This document shows, piece by piece, positions 37,533-45,819 of a DNA stretch of 64,000 nt. This DNA comes from Flavobacteriales bacterium. GTDB taxonomy: Bacteria; Bacteroidota; Bacteroidia; Flavobacteriales_D; Crocinitomicaceae. The position numbers and the translations under genes are program-made. Within the stretch, counting starts at the first letter, position 1, and each line of letters starts with the position of its first letter. The notes below the pieces were generated by a model that worked only from the letters and a program-made list of their open reading frames with translations, did no database searches and was not told the DNA's origin. Location of the stretch: assembly GCA_947463385.1 (NCBI GenBank), contig CANHSL010000004.1, positions 1-64,000 of the forward strand, given 5' to 3'.

Positions 37533-38047
37533 TTATTTGGATTATTCCACGGCCAATAGGGGTTAATATTGCTTGATTCTTCCTTCCAAATCGATTTTTC
37601 TTTTTTCAATTGGATTTCCTTGTATGGCCTAAAAGAAGTGTGGAAGAGGCTGTCTGTGGGGTTGAGGTATTTCTTACTTAGCACTAATTCGATGCTATTC
37701 TTTTCTTCATTCATGTGCGTTACCCGTACACTTTTTGAACCATATGTTAATGCCCATTCTTTAACCGCACGTATGTATTTTTCTGGTGTTTTGGTAACCA
37801 TTACCACGGACTCTAAACCTAATGAATCGCTAAAGTGAATAATATAGGTTTGTGCTAGTTGTTTTTTCACACAGCCACTTGCCTCGGTTGGGTTAATAAA
37901 CTCAATCGTATAACCCTTCCTATGTTGCTTGATGATTTCGTTTAGATACACATAGCAATCAGATTCATCCATAAATTGTTCATGGTATGCGATTTCTTCT
38001 TGACAAGAACCCAATAAAAGCGCTAAAATGAGTACACGGAAATACAT
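37529..38047 (-). CDS. Hypothetical lipoprotein
   Basis: No family recognised. The 172-residue product begins with a lipoprotein signal MYFRVLILALLLGSCQ (lipid-modified Cys15 in LLGSC). The mature part is a soluble mixed alpha/beta domain with VYLNEIIKQHRKGYTIEF, a second Cys in ASGCVKKQL and SVRVTHMNEEKNSIELVLS, ending NPYWPWNNPNK. It overlaps the DUF1003 gene by 4 bases and starts about 20 bases after the Fur-family gene's stop, so it may be transcribed from the same promoter as that regulator. Confidence 0.65.
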   Translation of the reverse strand: MYFRVLILALLLGSCQEEIAYHEQFMDESDCYVYLNEIIKQHRKGYTIEFINPTEASGCVKKQLAQTYIIHFSDSLGLESVVMVTKTPEKYIRAVKEWALTYGSKSVRVTHMNEEKNSIELVLSKKYLNPTDSLFHTSFRPYKEIQLKKEKSIWKEESSNINPYWPWNNPNK

Positions 38048-38066
38048 GGGGTAAAGGTATGATTTC

Positions 38067-38465
38067 CTAGGAAAGACTGCAACTTGGACAAATCCCGGAG
38101 ATTGTAAGGAATAACTCTTTTATTTGGTATGTGTCTGGCAGCTTAACATGAATCAATTGTTCTTCCAAACATTCGATTTTCTTGCATTTAACGCAGCTGA
38201 AATGTAAATGGTCATGTGCATGTGTGTGGGATTCGTCACAACTTGCGCAATGGGCATAATTTATTGTCCCATCTATATTTACAATTTTATGTATTTTATT
38301 TTCTGTTACAAGTCGGTCCAGTACGCGATATACGGTTACTCTATCGCAGGTGCCTTTTACCCGTTCAAAGAGCTCCGGTTGACTTAAGGCAAACGATGAA
38401 TTAGCTATTTCGTTCAAGACAGCTTGTTTTGCTTTTGTATTTCTTGGATTGGACATTTTTTCCAT
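38067..38465 (-). CDS. Fur-family metalloregulator (Zur-like)
   Basis: A 132-residue metal-responsive repressor from ATG 38465 (an alternative ATG is at 38456). The winged-helix DNA-binding part holds LSQPELFERVKGTCDRVTVY followed by RVLDRLV. The C-terminal dimerisation and metal domain is rich in ligands: HCASCDESHTHAHDHLHFSC, then CVKCKKIECLEE and GICPSCS, including two pairs of CxxC-type cysteines. The His-rich segment and the receptor next door fit a zinc sensor (Zur), but iron (Fur) is not excluded. It is divergent from the TonB receptor at 38535; the shared 70-base gap holds two palindromes. Confidence 0.85.
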   Translation of the reverse strand: MEKMSNPRNTKAKQAVLNEIANSSFALSQPELFERVKGTCDRVTVYRVLDRLVTENKIHKIVNIDGTINYAHCASCDESHTHAHDHLHFSCVKCKKIECLEEQLIHVKLPDTYQIKELFLTISGICPSCSLS

Positions 38466-38468
38466 TAG

Positions 38469-38483
38469 TGCAACAAAATTGCA
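38469..38483. promoter_or_regulatory. Palindromic operator 1 for the Fur-family regulator
   Basis: TGCAA-CAAAA-TTGCA, an inverted repeat with 5-base arms. It lies 3 bases upstream of the regulator start codon and over the -33 zone of the receptor promoter. Confidence 0.6.
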
Positions 38484-38492
38484 ATTATTATT

Positions 38493-38500
38493 TATATTTG
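38493..38500 (+). promoter_or_regulatory. -7 element of the TonB receptor promoter
   Basis: TATATTTG fits the Bacteroidota -7 consensus exactly; no clear -33 motif lies 20 bases upstream, which is common for regulated promoters. Transcription would start near 38507, inside operator 2. Confidence 0.6.
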
Positions 38501-38506
38501 CAAAAC

Positions 38507-38519
38507 GCAACAATGTTGC
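38507..38519. promoter_or_regulatory. Palindromic operator 2 for the Fur-family regulator
   Basis: GCAACA-A-TGTTGC is a perfect 6-1-6 palindrome, sharing the GCAAC/GTTGC core with operator 1. It overlaps the expected start of transcription of the receptor gene, the classical position for repression. Confidence 0.7.
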
Positions 38520-38534
38520 AATAAATGTTTTAAC

Positions 38535-40781
38535 ATGAAATATGCCTTAGTAGTTACTGTTCTGATTTTGGCTTTTAACTCGTTATTGGCTCAGCAGTTA
38601 ACCGTGCAGGTTTTTGACTCGATTCGTAATGTTCCACTTTCTAATGCAACGGTTTACTGCGTTGAATTCGATCAGACCGTGCTTACCAATACGGATGGAA
38701 AAAGTGTATTTACAGTTAACACCGGCAGTTGCCTTAATATAAAAGTAGTTACGCTAGGGTATCGAAGTGCTTTTTTCACGCTGTGTGAGGGGCAAAGCCT
38801 GGTGAAAATTTACCTTTTGCCAGTTCATTTGGATATGCATGAAGTTACCGTTTCTTCTGGTGCGCTAATTCAATCGAATAAAAACCCCTTTCATATTGAA
38901 TCTCAGAAAATGTCGTCCCTTGGTGTGATTTCAAATTTAACACTAGGCGAAGCATTGGCGAAAATACCTGGGGTCTATAATGCGGCTTTAGGAAATGGTA
39001 TTTCAAAACCTGTGATTCGCGGTATGCAAGGTATGCGTGTTGTTACATTGTTGAATGGGTTAAGACTGGAGGGACAGCAATGGGGTGGTGATCACGGAAT
39101 TGGCATTACAAGTCTTGGTGTTTCTGCCGTTGAAGTTATAAAAGGTCCCGCCAGTTTATTATATGGTGCGGATGCCTTGGGTGGAGTTGTCTATTTGGTG
39201 GATGCCCCATTTGCGCCATCCAATGCGCGTTCAGTCGAATTTCAATCAGAGGGTTTTTCCAATACCTTAGGTGGCAGAGCTCAGTTGATTTACAAGGAAT
39301 CCTATCGTAAGTTCCGATGGTTTGTGGCTTCTACCTACTCTAATCATGCTGATTTTCAATTGCCTTCAGGTAAGTTTGCCAAGAATTCACGGTTTAATGA
39401 TTTTGGTGCTAAAGTGAATATGTCCTACACCGGAAAACGGAGTTTATATTCCTTGCGTTACACCGCCAGTCATTCCGTAGTAGGAATCCCAGGACATACA
39501 CATGATTCCTTAGCTACGCCCTTGACGTTTCAGGTCGATGAGCGTGCTAGAACATATGAGTTGCCGGCACAGTTTTTTCAGAATCACCTAATTCAAGCTA
39601 CCGCCAATTTTTACAGGGATAAATCAGATGTTTTATTCATGTACGGGGCGACACTAAATCGATTAATTGAATTTGACGAGAAAGTTACGATCCCTTCCTT
39701 GAGTATGTTCTTATTCAATCACTTGGCGCAATTGAGGTGGCAAATAAAGTGGAATCCAAGAACTAAATTAACAGCTGGGCTGCAAGCGATGACCCAAGAT
39801 AATACCAATGCGTTAAATGCTTCTGACACCTTAATTCCTAATGCGCAATCTGTTGATTTGGGCGGATATGTAAGTGTCAATCACGAGCGAAAAAAATGGA
39901 ACGTTCAAGCAGGGATTCGGTATGACCGAAGAACGATATTTGGGATTGATTTACCACACCAAAACAACCTCAGTTTTAATGGCTTAAATGGAAGTATAGG
40001 GGTGGTGCGCAGTTCGGATAAGTTTGTTTGGCGGACGTCATTATCCACTGGATTTCGGGCGCCACACTTAACGGAGTTGTTCTCAAATGGGTACCATCAC
40101 GGTGCGCTGAGGTATGAGGTAGGTGATGCTGCGTTGGTTCCCGAAAAGGCTAGCCAATTAGATGTTACCATAGAATGGAATCAAGCGCATGGCGCCTTGG
40201 TGTTAAACCCGTTCGTGAGTTACATACGCGATTATATTTATTTGGAGCCCATGGGGATGCTGTTTGATGGAATTCCTGGATACCGTTACGTTCAAAATAA
40301 TGAAGTGCTTTTTTCTGGCGTAGATTTGTCTTATCATGTACATCCGCATTTTGCGCATGGATTGCATTGGGAGGTTTCCATATCCTACCTTAATGTCAGT
40401 TCCCTTGGCGATAGTTCGGTTTCTATGATTCCTCAGCCTCGAATGCAAAACGTGCTTAGGTATGAATTTGAATTAAAGAACTTTATTCGATTGAAAGAGG
40501 TGAATGTACAATCCACTTTAATGGGACCTCAAAATAATGTGGCCTACCTCGAAACCACGTCGAAGGCATATCATGTATTGGATTTTTCATTAGTGTTTGC
40601 CTTTGGTAAAACCGATCAATTTACCATAAAAGGGGGAGGGAGAAATGTGCTAAATGCCACGTATATTGATCATTTATCCCGCTTAAAAAACATTCAAATG
40701 CCCTTTCCTGGAAGAAATTTCTTCTTGGGAGTTGGGTATAATTTCAATAGTAATTTTAAAAACAAACCATATGAAAACTAA
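38535..40781 (+). CDS. TonB-dependent receptor, probable metal (zinc) uptake
   Basis: An outer-membrane transporter of 748 residues: signal peptide MKYALVVTVLILAFNSLLAQ, a carboxypeptidase-regulatory-like domain (about 21-95), and a plug with GEALAKIPGVYN, KPVIRGMQGMRVVTLLNGLR and VEVIKGPASLLYGADALGG. The barrel follows and ends with the FLGVGYNFNSNF strand near its end. Extracellular loops contain His-rich stretches such as HSVVGIPGHTHD, a WGGDHG segment in the plug, and NGYHHGALRY, as in ZnuD-type zinc receptors. The adjacent Fur-family gene and operators support metal control. It overlaps the small lipoprotein gene by 11 bases. Confidence 0.88.
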   Translation: MKYALVVTVLILAFNSLLAQQLTVQVFDSIRNVPLSNATVYCVEFDQTVLTNTDGKSVFTVNTGSCLNIKVVTLGYRSAFFTLCEGQSLVKIYLLPVHLDMHEVTVSSGALIQSNKNPFHIESQKMSSLGVISNLTLGEALAKIPGVYNAALGNGISKPVIRGMQGMRVVTLLNGLRLEGQQWGGDHGIGITSLGVSAVEVIKGPASLLYGADALGGVVYLVDAPFAPSNARSVEFQSEGFSNTLGGRAQLIYKESYRKFRWFVASTYSNHADFQLPSGKFAKNSRFNDFGAKVNMSYTGKRSLYSLRYTASHSVVGIPGHTHDSLATPLTFQVDERARTYELPAQFFQNHLIQATANFYRDKSDVLFMYGATLNRLIEFDEKVTIPSLSMFLFNHLAQLRWQIKWNPRTKLTAGLQAMTQDNTNALNASDTLIPNAQSVDLGGYVSVNHERKKWNVQAGIRYDRRTIFGIDLPHQNNLSFNGLNGSIGVVRSSDKFVWRTSLSTGFRAPHLTELFSNGYHHGALRYEVGDAALVPEKASQLDVTIEWNQAHGALVLNPFVSYIRDYIYLEPMGMLFDGIPGYRYVQNNEVLFSGVDLSYHVHPHFAHGLHWEVSISYLNVSSLGDSSVSMIPQPRMQNVLRYEFELKNFIRLKEVNVQSTLMGPQNNVAYLETTSKAYHVLDFSLVFAFGKTDQFTIKGGGRNVLNATYIDHLSRLKNIQMPFPGRNFFLGVGYNFNSNFKNKPYEN

Positions 40782-40980
40782 CATGTTATTTATTGCTTTA
40801 CTCGGGTTAATGGCGGTGTCATTCTCGGCGTGTAAAAAGAACAAATGTGAAGAATGCCATTACGACAAGGCTGGAGCCGAGATTGAGCTTGGTGAAAAAT
40901 GTGGGGATGAAATGGAGAGCTTAGAAGCGAATGGCTATACAGATACAACGGGTACGTATATTGTCCATTGCGGGCATTGA
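40771..40980 (+). CDS. Small Cys/His-rich lipoprotein
   Basis: A 69-residue protein with signal MKTNMLFIALLGLMAVSFSAC, lipid-modified Cys21, and a mature part of only about 48 residues. The latter contains CEECHYD, an acidic centre EIELGEKCGDEME and a terminal VHCGH, four further Cys plus His at likely ligand spacing. It starts inside the receptor gene, so it is translated with it, and is followed by a strong terminator. Similar mini-lipoproteins sit beside receptors in Bacteroidota. A metal-handing role is an inference from composition and location. Confidence 0.7.
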   Translation: MKTNMLFIALLGLMAVSFSACKKNKCEECHYDKAGAEIELGEKCGDEMESLEANGYTDTTGTYIVHCGH

Positions 40981-41002
40981 AGATTCCTTTTGTATCATTG
41001 TT

Positions 41003-41028
41003 AAATCCGGTTTATCCGGATTTTTTTT
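41003..41028 (+). terminator. Terminator of the receptor-lipoprotein unit
   Basis: AAATCCGG (41003-41010) pairs with CCGGATTT (41016-41023) around a 5-base loop, then a T-run to 41028. Confidence 0.9.
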
Positions 41029-41086
41029 GTTAATAAAGTTGGGGGTGATTCTTTGTGTGAAGGCTCATTCACTTAAAGATAATCCG

Positions 41087-41094
41087 TACTTTTG
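41087..41094 (+). promoter_or_regulatory. -7 element upstream of purL
   Basis: TACTTTTG fits TAnnTTTG and ends 15 bases before the purL ATG; a TTTG further upstream (41052) is too distant, so the -33 half is weak. Confidence 0.5.
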
Positions 41095-41109
41095 TGCTTG
41101 AAATTTATC

Positions 41110-43347
41110 ATGGAAAATACCCTACAAAAAGAAGCTACGCTTACGCAAGCTAAAGAACTAGGTTTGTTAGCAGAAGAATTCGAGCAAATTAAAGGAATTC
41201 TTGGTCGAACCCCCAACTTTACTGAAACCGCAATTTACTCGGTAATGTGGTCTGAGCATTGTTCATACAAAAATTCAATTCTTTGGTTAAAAACACTTCC
41301 TAAGGATGGTCCGCACATGCTGGTTAAGGCGGGGGAAGAAAATGCCGGATTAGTAGATATTGGTGACGGTCTTGGGTGTGTATTTAAAATCGAATCCCAT
41401 AACCACCCCAGTGCCTTGGAGCCTTATCAAGGAGCTGCCACGGGCGTAGGGGGAATCAATCGAGATATTTTTACCATGGGTGCACGTCCAATTGCGCAAT
41501 TAAACTCATTGCGTTTTGGGAATTTAGACTTGCCCCGAACCAAATGGTTGGTTAAAGGTGTGGTTAAAGGAATAGGAGACTATGGAAATGCTTTCGGGAT
41601 TCCGATTGTTGGAGGCGAAGTGTTTTTTGATGATTCATACAATACAAATCCCTTGGTGAATGCGTTCTCCGCCGGGATAATTGATACCAAACGAATTATT
41701 TCTGCCACAGCAAAAGGTCCGGGTAATCCAGTATTTATTGTGGGTTCTGCCACCGGTAAAGACGGAATTGCAGGGGCGGCTTTTGCTTCTAAAGATATTA
41801 CAGAAGATTCTGCGAATGATTTACCTTCTGTTCAAGTGGGTGACCCCTTTATGGAAAAGTTACTTCTTGAAGCGACCATGGAGTTGTCTCAAACGGATGC
41901 TATCGTTGGTATGCAAGACATGGGGGCTGCCGGGATCACTTGCTCTACCACAGAAATGTCTGCGGCTGGAGGTGTAGGAATGGAGATTTATTTGGATAAA
42001 GTTCCTACCAGACAAGAAAACATGTTGCCCTATGAAATTTTGCTTTCTGAATCCCAAGAACGAATGTTAGTTGTGGTTCAAAAAGGCAAAGAGCACGTAG
42101 TAAAATCAATTTTTGATAAATGGGATTTACATGCAGAAGAGATCGGTCATGTAACAGATACGGGTAGAATCCGATATTACATGCACGGTGAATTGGTGGG
42201 TGATGTACCCGCTGAATCCTTGGTACTTGGTGGAGGTGCGCCGCAAAATAAACGTGCCTATTCTGAGCCTGCATATTATGCCGAGGCAAAGAAATTTAAT
42301 CCAGATTCGATCAAGGTTCCTTCGGATCTTAAAGCCGTGGCGTATCAAATGTTGGGCTTACCTAACATTGCCTCAAAACGATGGGTTTATGAGCAATATG
42401 ACTCCATGGTAGGTACCGTTAATATGTCCACCAATGCACCTTCAGATGCTGGCGTTGTTTCTATTAAAGGAACCAAAAAAGCACTCGCAATGACGGTTGA
42501 TTGTAATTCACGCTACGTGAATTCTGACCCTGAAATAGGCACGATGATCGCTGTTTCTGAAGCGGCACGAAACATTACTGTTTCAGGCGGTATTCCTTCA
42601 GCTGTTACGAATTGCTTGAATTTCGGGAATCCATATAATCCTGAAAGCTATTGGCAGTTTGTGGGTGCAATCAAAGGAATGAGCGCTGCATGTATAAAAT
42701 TTTCTACGCCAGTTACTGGAGGGAATGTTTCTTTCTACAATCAATCAGTTATTGGAGGAAAAGAAGTTCCTGTATTTCCAACCCCAACGATTGGTATGAT
42801 TGGACTTTTGGAGGATAAGGATAAAAAAATGACGCTTGATTTCAAAGAAAAAGGGGATTTGATTTATTTAGTTGGAAATTATTCCGATGATATGGGTTCC
42901 TCTGAGTATTTATCTGCAATTCAAGGGGTAAAACTTTCACCGGTTCCAAGCTTTGATTTGGATGAAGAATTCAACATGCAGCAAACCATCCAAGAACTGA
43001 TATCGCAAAATTTAATAAACGCTGCGCATGATGTTTCTGACGGGGGTCTTTTCGTCACCTTAGTAGAGATGGGCTTCCCACGAGGCCTCGGATTTGATAT
43101 TGAAACCGATATGGACATCCGTACTGATGCCTTTTTATTTGGGGAAGGACAAGGCAGAGTAGTAGTTACCTTACCTGAAGATAAACGGGATGCGTTTAGC
43201 GAGTACAAAAAATCGTGTGATACGAATATCATTCTATTGGGGCACGTAACCAAAGGTAAAATGCAAATAGATTTGCAGGCATTTGGTTTTATTGATGAAG
43301 CACGCGATATTTACATGAATGCACTTGGTGCAAAAATCGAATCTTAA
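41110..43347 (+). CDS. purL: Phosphoribosylformylglycinamidine synthase, large subunit (short PurL)
   Basis: Catalyses the ATP-dependent conversion of FGAR to FGAM. The 745-residue length is that of the small PurL acting with separate PurS and PurQ, not the 1200-1300-residue fused enzyme of E. coli. It contains [17 protein letters not shown], the signature [30 protein letters not shown] (ATP and metal site), [25 protein letters not shown] and [10 protein letters not shown], spread over two homologous halves. The ATG at 41110 is chosen over one at 41092. Its partner purS lies at 10959-11210. The stop overlaps the DUF4290 start (TAATG). Confidence 0.95.
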   Translation: MENTLQKEATLTQAKELGLLAEEFEQIKGILGRTPNFTETAIYSVMWSEHCSYKNSILWLKTLPKDGPHMLVKAGEENAGLVDIGDGLGCVFKIESHNHPSALEPYQGAATGVGGINRDIFTMGARPIAQLNSLRFGNLDLPRTKWLVKGVVKGIGDYGNAFGIPIVGGEVFFDDSYNTNPLVNAFSAGIIDTKRIISATAKGPGNPVFIVGSATGKDGIAGAAFASKDITEDSANDLPSVQVGDPFMEKLLLEATMELSQTDAIVGMQDMGAAGITCSTTEMSAAGGVGMEIYLDKVPTRQENMLPYEILLSESQERMLVVVQKGKEHVVKSIFDKWDLHAEEIGHVTDTGRIRYYMHGELVGDVPAESLVLGGGAPQNKRAYSEPAYYAEAKKFNPDSIKVPSDLKAVAYQMLGLPNIASKRWVYEQYDSMVGTVNMSTNAPSDAGVVSIKGTKKALAMTVDCNSRYVNSDPEIGTMIAVSEAARNITVSGGIPSAVTNCLNFGNPYNPESYWQFVGAIKGMSAACIKFSTPVTGGNVSFYNQSVIGGKEVPVFPTPTIGMIGLLEDKDKKMTLDFKEKGDLIYLVGNYSDDMGSSEYLSAIQGVKLSPVPSFDLDEEFNMQQTIQELISQNLINAAHDVSDGGLFVTLVEMGFPRGLGFDIETDMDIRTDAFLFGEGQGRVVVTLPEDKRDAFSEYKKSCDTNIILLGHVTKGKMQIDLQAFGFIDEARDIYMNALGAKIES

Positions 43348-43982
43348 TGGAATATAATACAACACGCGGTAAACTGATCTTACCTGAATATGGACGAAAT
43401 GTGCAGAATATGATCGCACATGCCATGGAAATTTCGGATCGAAAAGAACGTAACCGCGCGGCACAAGCCATAATCGAAGTGATGGGACAATTAAACCCTC
43501 ACCTGCGTGATGTGGATGATTTTCGACATAAATTATGGACTCACCTTTTTGTGATGTCCGATTTTAATTTGGAGGTTGATTCTCCGTATGAAATACCAAA
43601 AGCAGAATCCCTTCAAGAGAAGCCTAAGTTGATGGCGTATCCGAAAAGTAAGATTAGATATGGTCATTACGGTAAGTATACTCAAGAAATTCTAGAATCA
43701 GCCAAAGAGATCACGAAAGCGGATGAACGGGATTATTTGAAAAATACCATGGCTAATTTCATGAAAAAGCAATTCTTGTCCCATAACAACGATACCGTTG
43801 AAAATCATGTAATTGCTGATCAGTTAAAGGAACTTTCTAAAGGAGATTTAGTATTGGAAAATCCAGACGAACTTATGAACACGAATGTCCTACTGCGTTC
43901 TATGGGTATTGGCAACAATAATAATAAAAAGTTCAGCAAGAATTTTAAACAAAAACAAAAGAAAAAAAATTTTAAAAAATAA
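43347..43982 (+). CDS. DUF4290 protein
   Basis: A 211-residue soluble protein of the Bacteroidota-specific DUF4290 family: [20 protein letters not shown] at the start, the helical block ERNRAAQAIIEVMGQLNPHL, then DDFRHKLWTHLFVMSDFNLE, and a strongly basic C-terminus (QKQKKKNFKK). The role is unknown; the basic tail suggests contact with nucleic acid or membrane. It lies directly between purL and murA with one-base overlaps on both sides, an arrangement conserved in the phylum as far as I recall, which hints at a link to envelope growth. Confidence 0.85.
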   Translation: MEYNTTRGKLILPEYGRNVQNMIAHAMEISDRKERNRAAQAIIEVMGQLNPHLRDVDDFRHKLWTHLFVMSDFNLEVDSPYEIPKAESLQEKPKLMAYPKSKIRYGHYGKYTQEILESAKEITKADERDYLKNTMANFMKKQFLSHNNDTVENHVIADQLKELSKGDLVLENPDELMNTNVLLRSMGIGNNNNKKFSKNFKQKQKKKNFKK

Positions 43983-45289
43983 TGGCATCTTTTGAAATTC
44001 ACGGCGGTAAACCTTTAAAAGGTGAATTGCATCCACAAGGGGCAAAAAATGAGGCACTTCAAGTGTTATGTGCTCCCTTATTAACGGCTGAAAAAGTAAC
44101 CATCTCCAATGTTCCGGACATTATTGATGTAAATAAACTGATAAGCCTTTTGCAAACTATGGGAGTGAAGGTGGAGAAGGTTGAAAAAGGCACTTATATT
44201 TTTCAGGCTAAGGAGATTGATTTAGCGTATTTGGAAACCGAAGATTTCAAGAAACGTGCGTCGGCACTGCGCGGCTCCATTATGATTGTAGGACCCTTAT
44301 TGGCAAGGTTTGGTAAAGGATTTATTCCAAAACCAGGAGGAGACAAAATTGGGCGCAGAAGATTGGATACGCATTTCGAAGGATTTACGCTATTGGGTGC
44401 AAAGTTTAATTACGATGCGGGAGAACATTTCTACTCCATTGAAGCAAAGAAATTAAAAGGAACATACATCCACCTTGACGAAGCGTCTGTTACCGGAACA
44501 GCAAATATTCTAATGGCTGCCGTGTTGGCTGAAGGTAAAACAACCTTTTATAACGCAGCCTGTGAACCCTATATTCAGCAATTGTGCAAGATGCTTAATT
44601 CCATGGGAGCTAAGATTGAAGGGATCGGTTCTAATTTATTACATATTGAAGGAGTGAAGGAGTTGAAAGGATGTTTTCATCGCATACTACCCGATATGAT
44701 TGAAATTGGAAGTTTCATTGGCTTGGCAGCCATGACAAAATCTGAAATTACCATTAAAGATGTGAGTTGGGAAAACCTGGGGATTATACCAAACGTATTT
44801 AGAAGGTTGGGTATTAAGTTGGAACGAAAAGGAGATGATATTTATATCCCTGCTCAGGATCACTATGAAATAGACACGTTCATCGATGGCTCCATCTTAA
44901 CCATTTATGATGCGCCATGGCCAGGGTTTACGCCGGATTTACTCTCGATTATTTTGGTGGTTGCTACCCAAGCCAAAGGGTCTGTACTGATTCATCAAAA
45001 GATGTTTGAGTCTAGGTTATTCTTCGTCGATAAATTAATCGATATGGGAGCGCAAATCATTCTTTGTGACCCGCATCGAGCTACTGTGATTGGATTAAAT
45101 AGAGAACATCAACTCAAAGGAATTTCCATGACCTCACCCGATATCCGTGCTGGAGTATCCCTGTTGATTGCAGCACTTTCTGCTAAAGGAAAAAGCGTTA
45201 TTCATAACATCGATCAAATTGATCGAGGGTATCAAGACATTGAAATCCGCTTGAATAACATTGGTGCTGATATTCGAAGAATTGGCTAA
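43982..45289 (+). CDS. murA: UDP-N-acetylglucosamine 1-carboxyvinyltransferase (MurA), Asp at the Cys site
   Basis: First committed step of peptidoglycan synthesis, transferring enolpyruvate to UDP-GlcNAc. The 435-residue protein begins FEIHGGKPLKGELHPQGAKN with the substrate lysine, and has SIMIVGPLLARFGKG and PKPGGDKIGRRRLDTHF. In this last block Asp121 stands where E. coli has the fosfomycin-target Cys115. The later EIGSFIGLAAMT and DPHRATVIG are intact. Coupled to DUF4290 upstream and the thioredoxin-like gene downstream by TAATG junctions. The Cys-to-Asp change is known to keep activity and give fosfomycin insensitivity in other bacteria. Confidence 0.95.
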   Translation: MASFEIHGGKPLKGELHPQGAKNEALQVLCAPLLTAEKVTISNVPDIIDVNKLISLLQTMGVKVEKVEKGTYIFQAKEIDLAYLETEDFKKRASALRGSIMIVGPLLARFGKGFIPKPGGDKIGRRRLDTHFEGFTLLGAKFNYDAGEHFYSIEAKKLKGTYIHLDEASVTGTANILMAAVLAEGKTTFYNAACEPYIQQLCKMLNSMGAKIEGIGSNLLHIEGVKELKGCFHRILPDMIEIGSFIGLAAMTKSEITIKDVSWENLGIIPNVFRRLGIKLERKGDDIYIPAQDHYEIDTFIDGSILTIYDAPWPGFTPDLLSIILVVATQAKGSVLIHQKMFESRLFFVDKLIDMGAQIILCDPHRATVIGLNREHQLKGISMTSPDIRAGVSLLIAALSAKGKSVIHNIDQIDRGYQDIEIRLNNIGADIRRIG

Positions 45290-45819
45290 TGAAAACCTTG
45301 CAACGATTTCTACCCTTAGCTTTTATTGTACTCATTTTTTGCGGTGCATTCTGTTTAAATAATTCCGAAGAGGTAGTTGTAAGCCCCAAGGGTTTAGCCC
45401 CGGATATTGTAATGAAGTCTCATAAAGGGAAGAAGATTACATTATCCAAATTAAGAGGAAAAATGGTATTGGTGGATTTCTGGGCCTCGTGGTGTGGACC
45501 TTGCCGTAAAGAAATGCCGAACGTTGTGGAGGCCTATAACAAATACCGTAAAAAGAAATTCACGAATGGTAAAGGCTTTACTGTATTTAGCGTATCCTTA
45601 GATCGCGAGTCTTCCGCTTGGAAAGACGCCATTAAATCGGATGGAATGGTTTGGAAATACCATGGATTAGATGAAGGAGGTAAAATTTCGAATCTCTATG
45701 GTGTATATTCAATTCCGAGTGCGTTCTTAATTGATGGGAATGGAGAGATAATCGCCAAAGGGGCAGAACTTCGCGGGATAAACCTTCACCTTACCTTGGA
45801 TAAATACCTGGAAAATTAA
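45289..45819 (+). CDS. TlpA/ResA-type thioredoxin-like protein
   Basis: An envelope thiol-disulfide oxidoreductase of 176 residues. It has an N-terminal signal anchor (LPLAFIVLIFCGAFCLNN), then a thioredoxin domain with the redox pair in WASWCGPCRKEMP, the AhpC/TSA-like strand VFSVSLDRESSAWKDAI, and cis-Pro in YSIPSAFLID. The protein most likely reduces disulfides in the periplasm, for cytochrome c or other envelope proteins. It is the last gene of the purL-DUF4290-murA unit and its end overlaps the convergent phosphorylase by 4 bases. Confidence 0.9.
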   Translation: MKTLQRFLPLAFIVLIFCGAFCLNNSEEVVVSPKGLAPDIVMKSHKGKKITLSKLRGKMVLVDFWASWCGPCRKEMPNVVEAYNKYRKKKFTNGKGFTVFSVSLDRESSAWKDAIKSDGMVWKYHGLDEGGKISNLYGVYSIPSAFLIDGNGEIIAKGAELRGINLHLTLDKYLEN

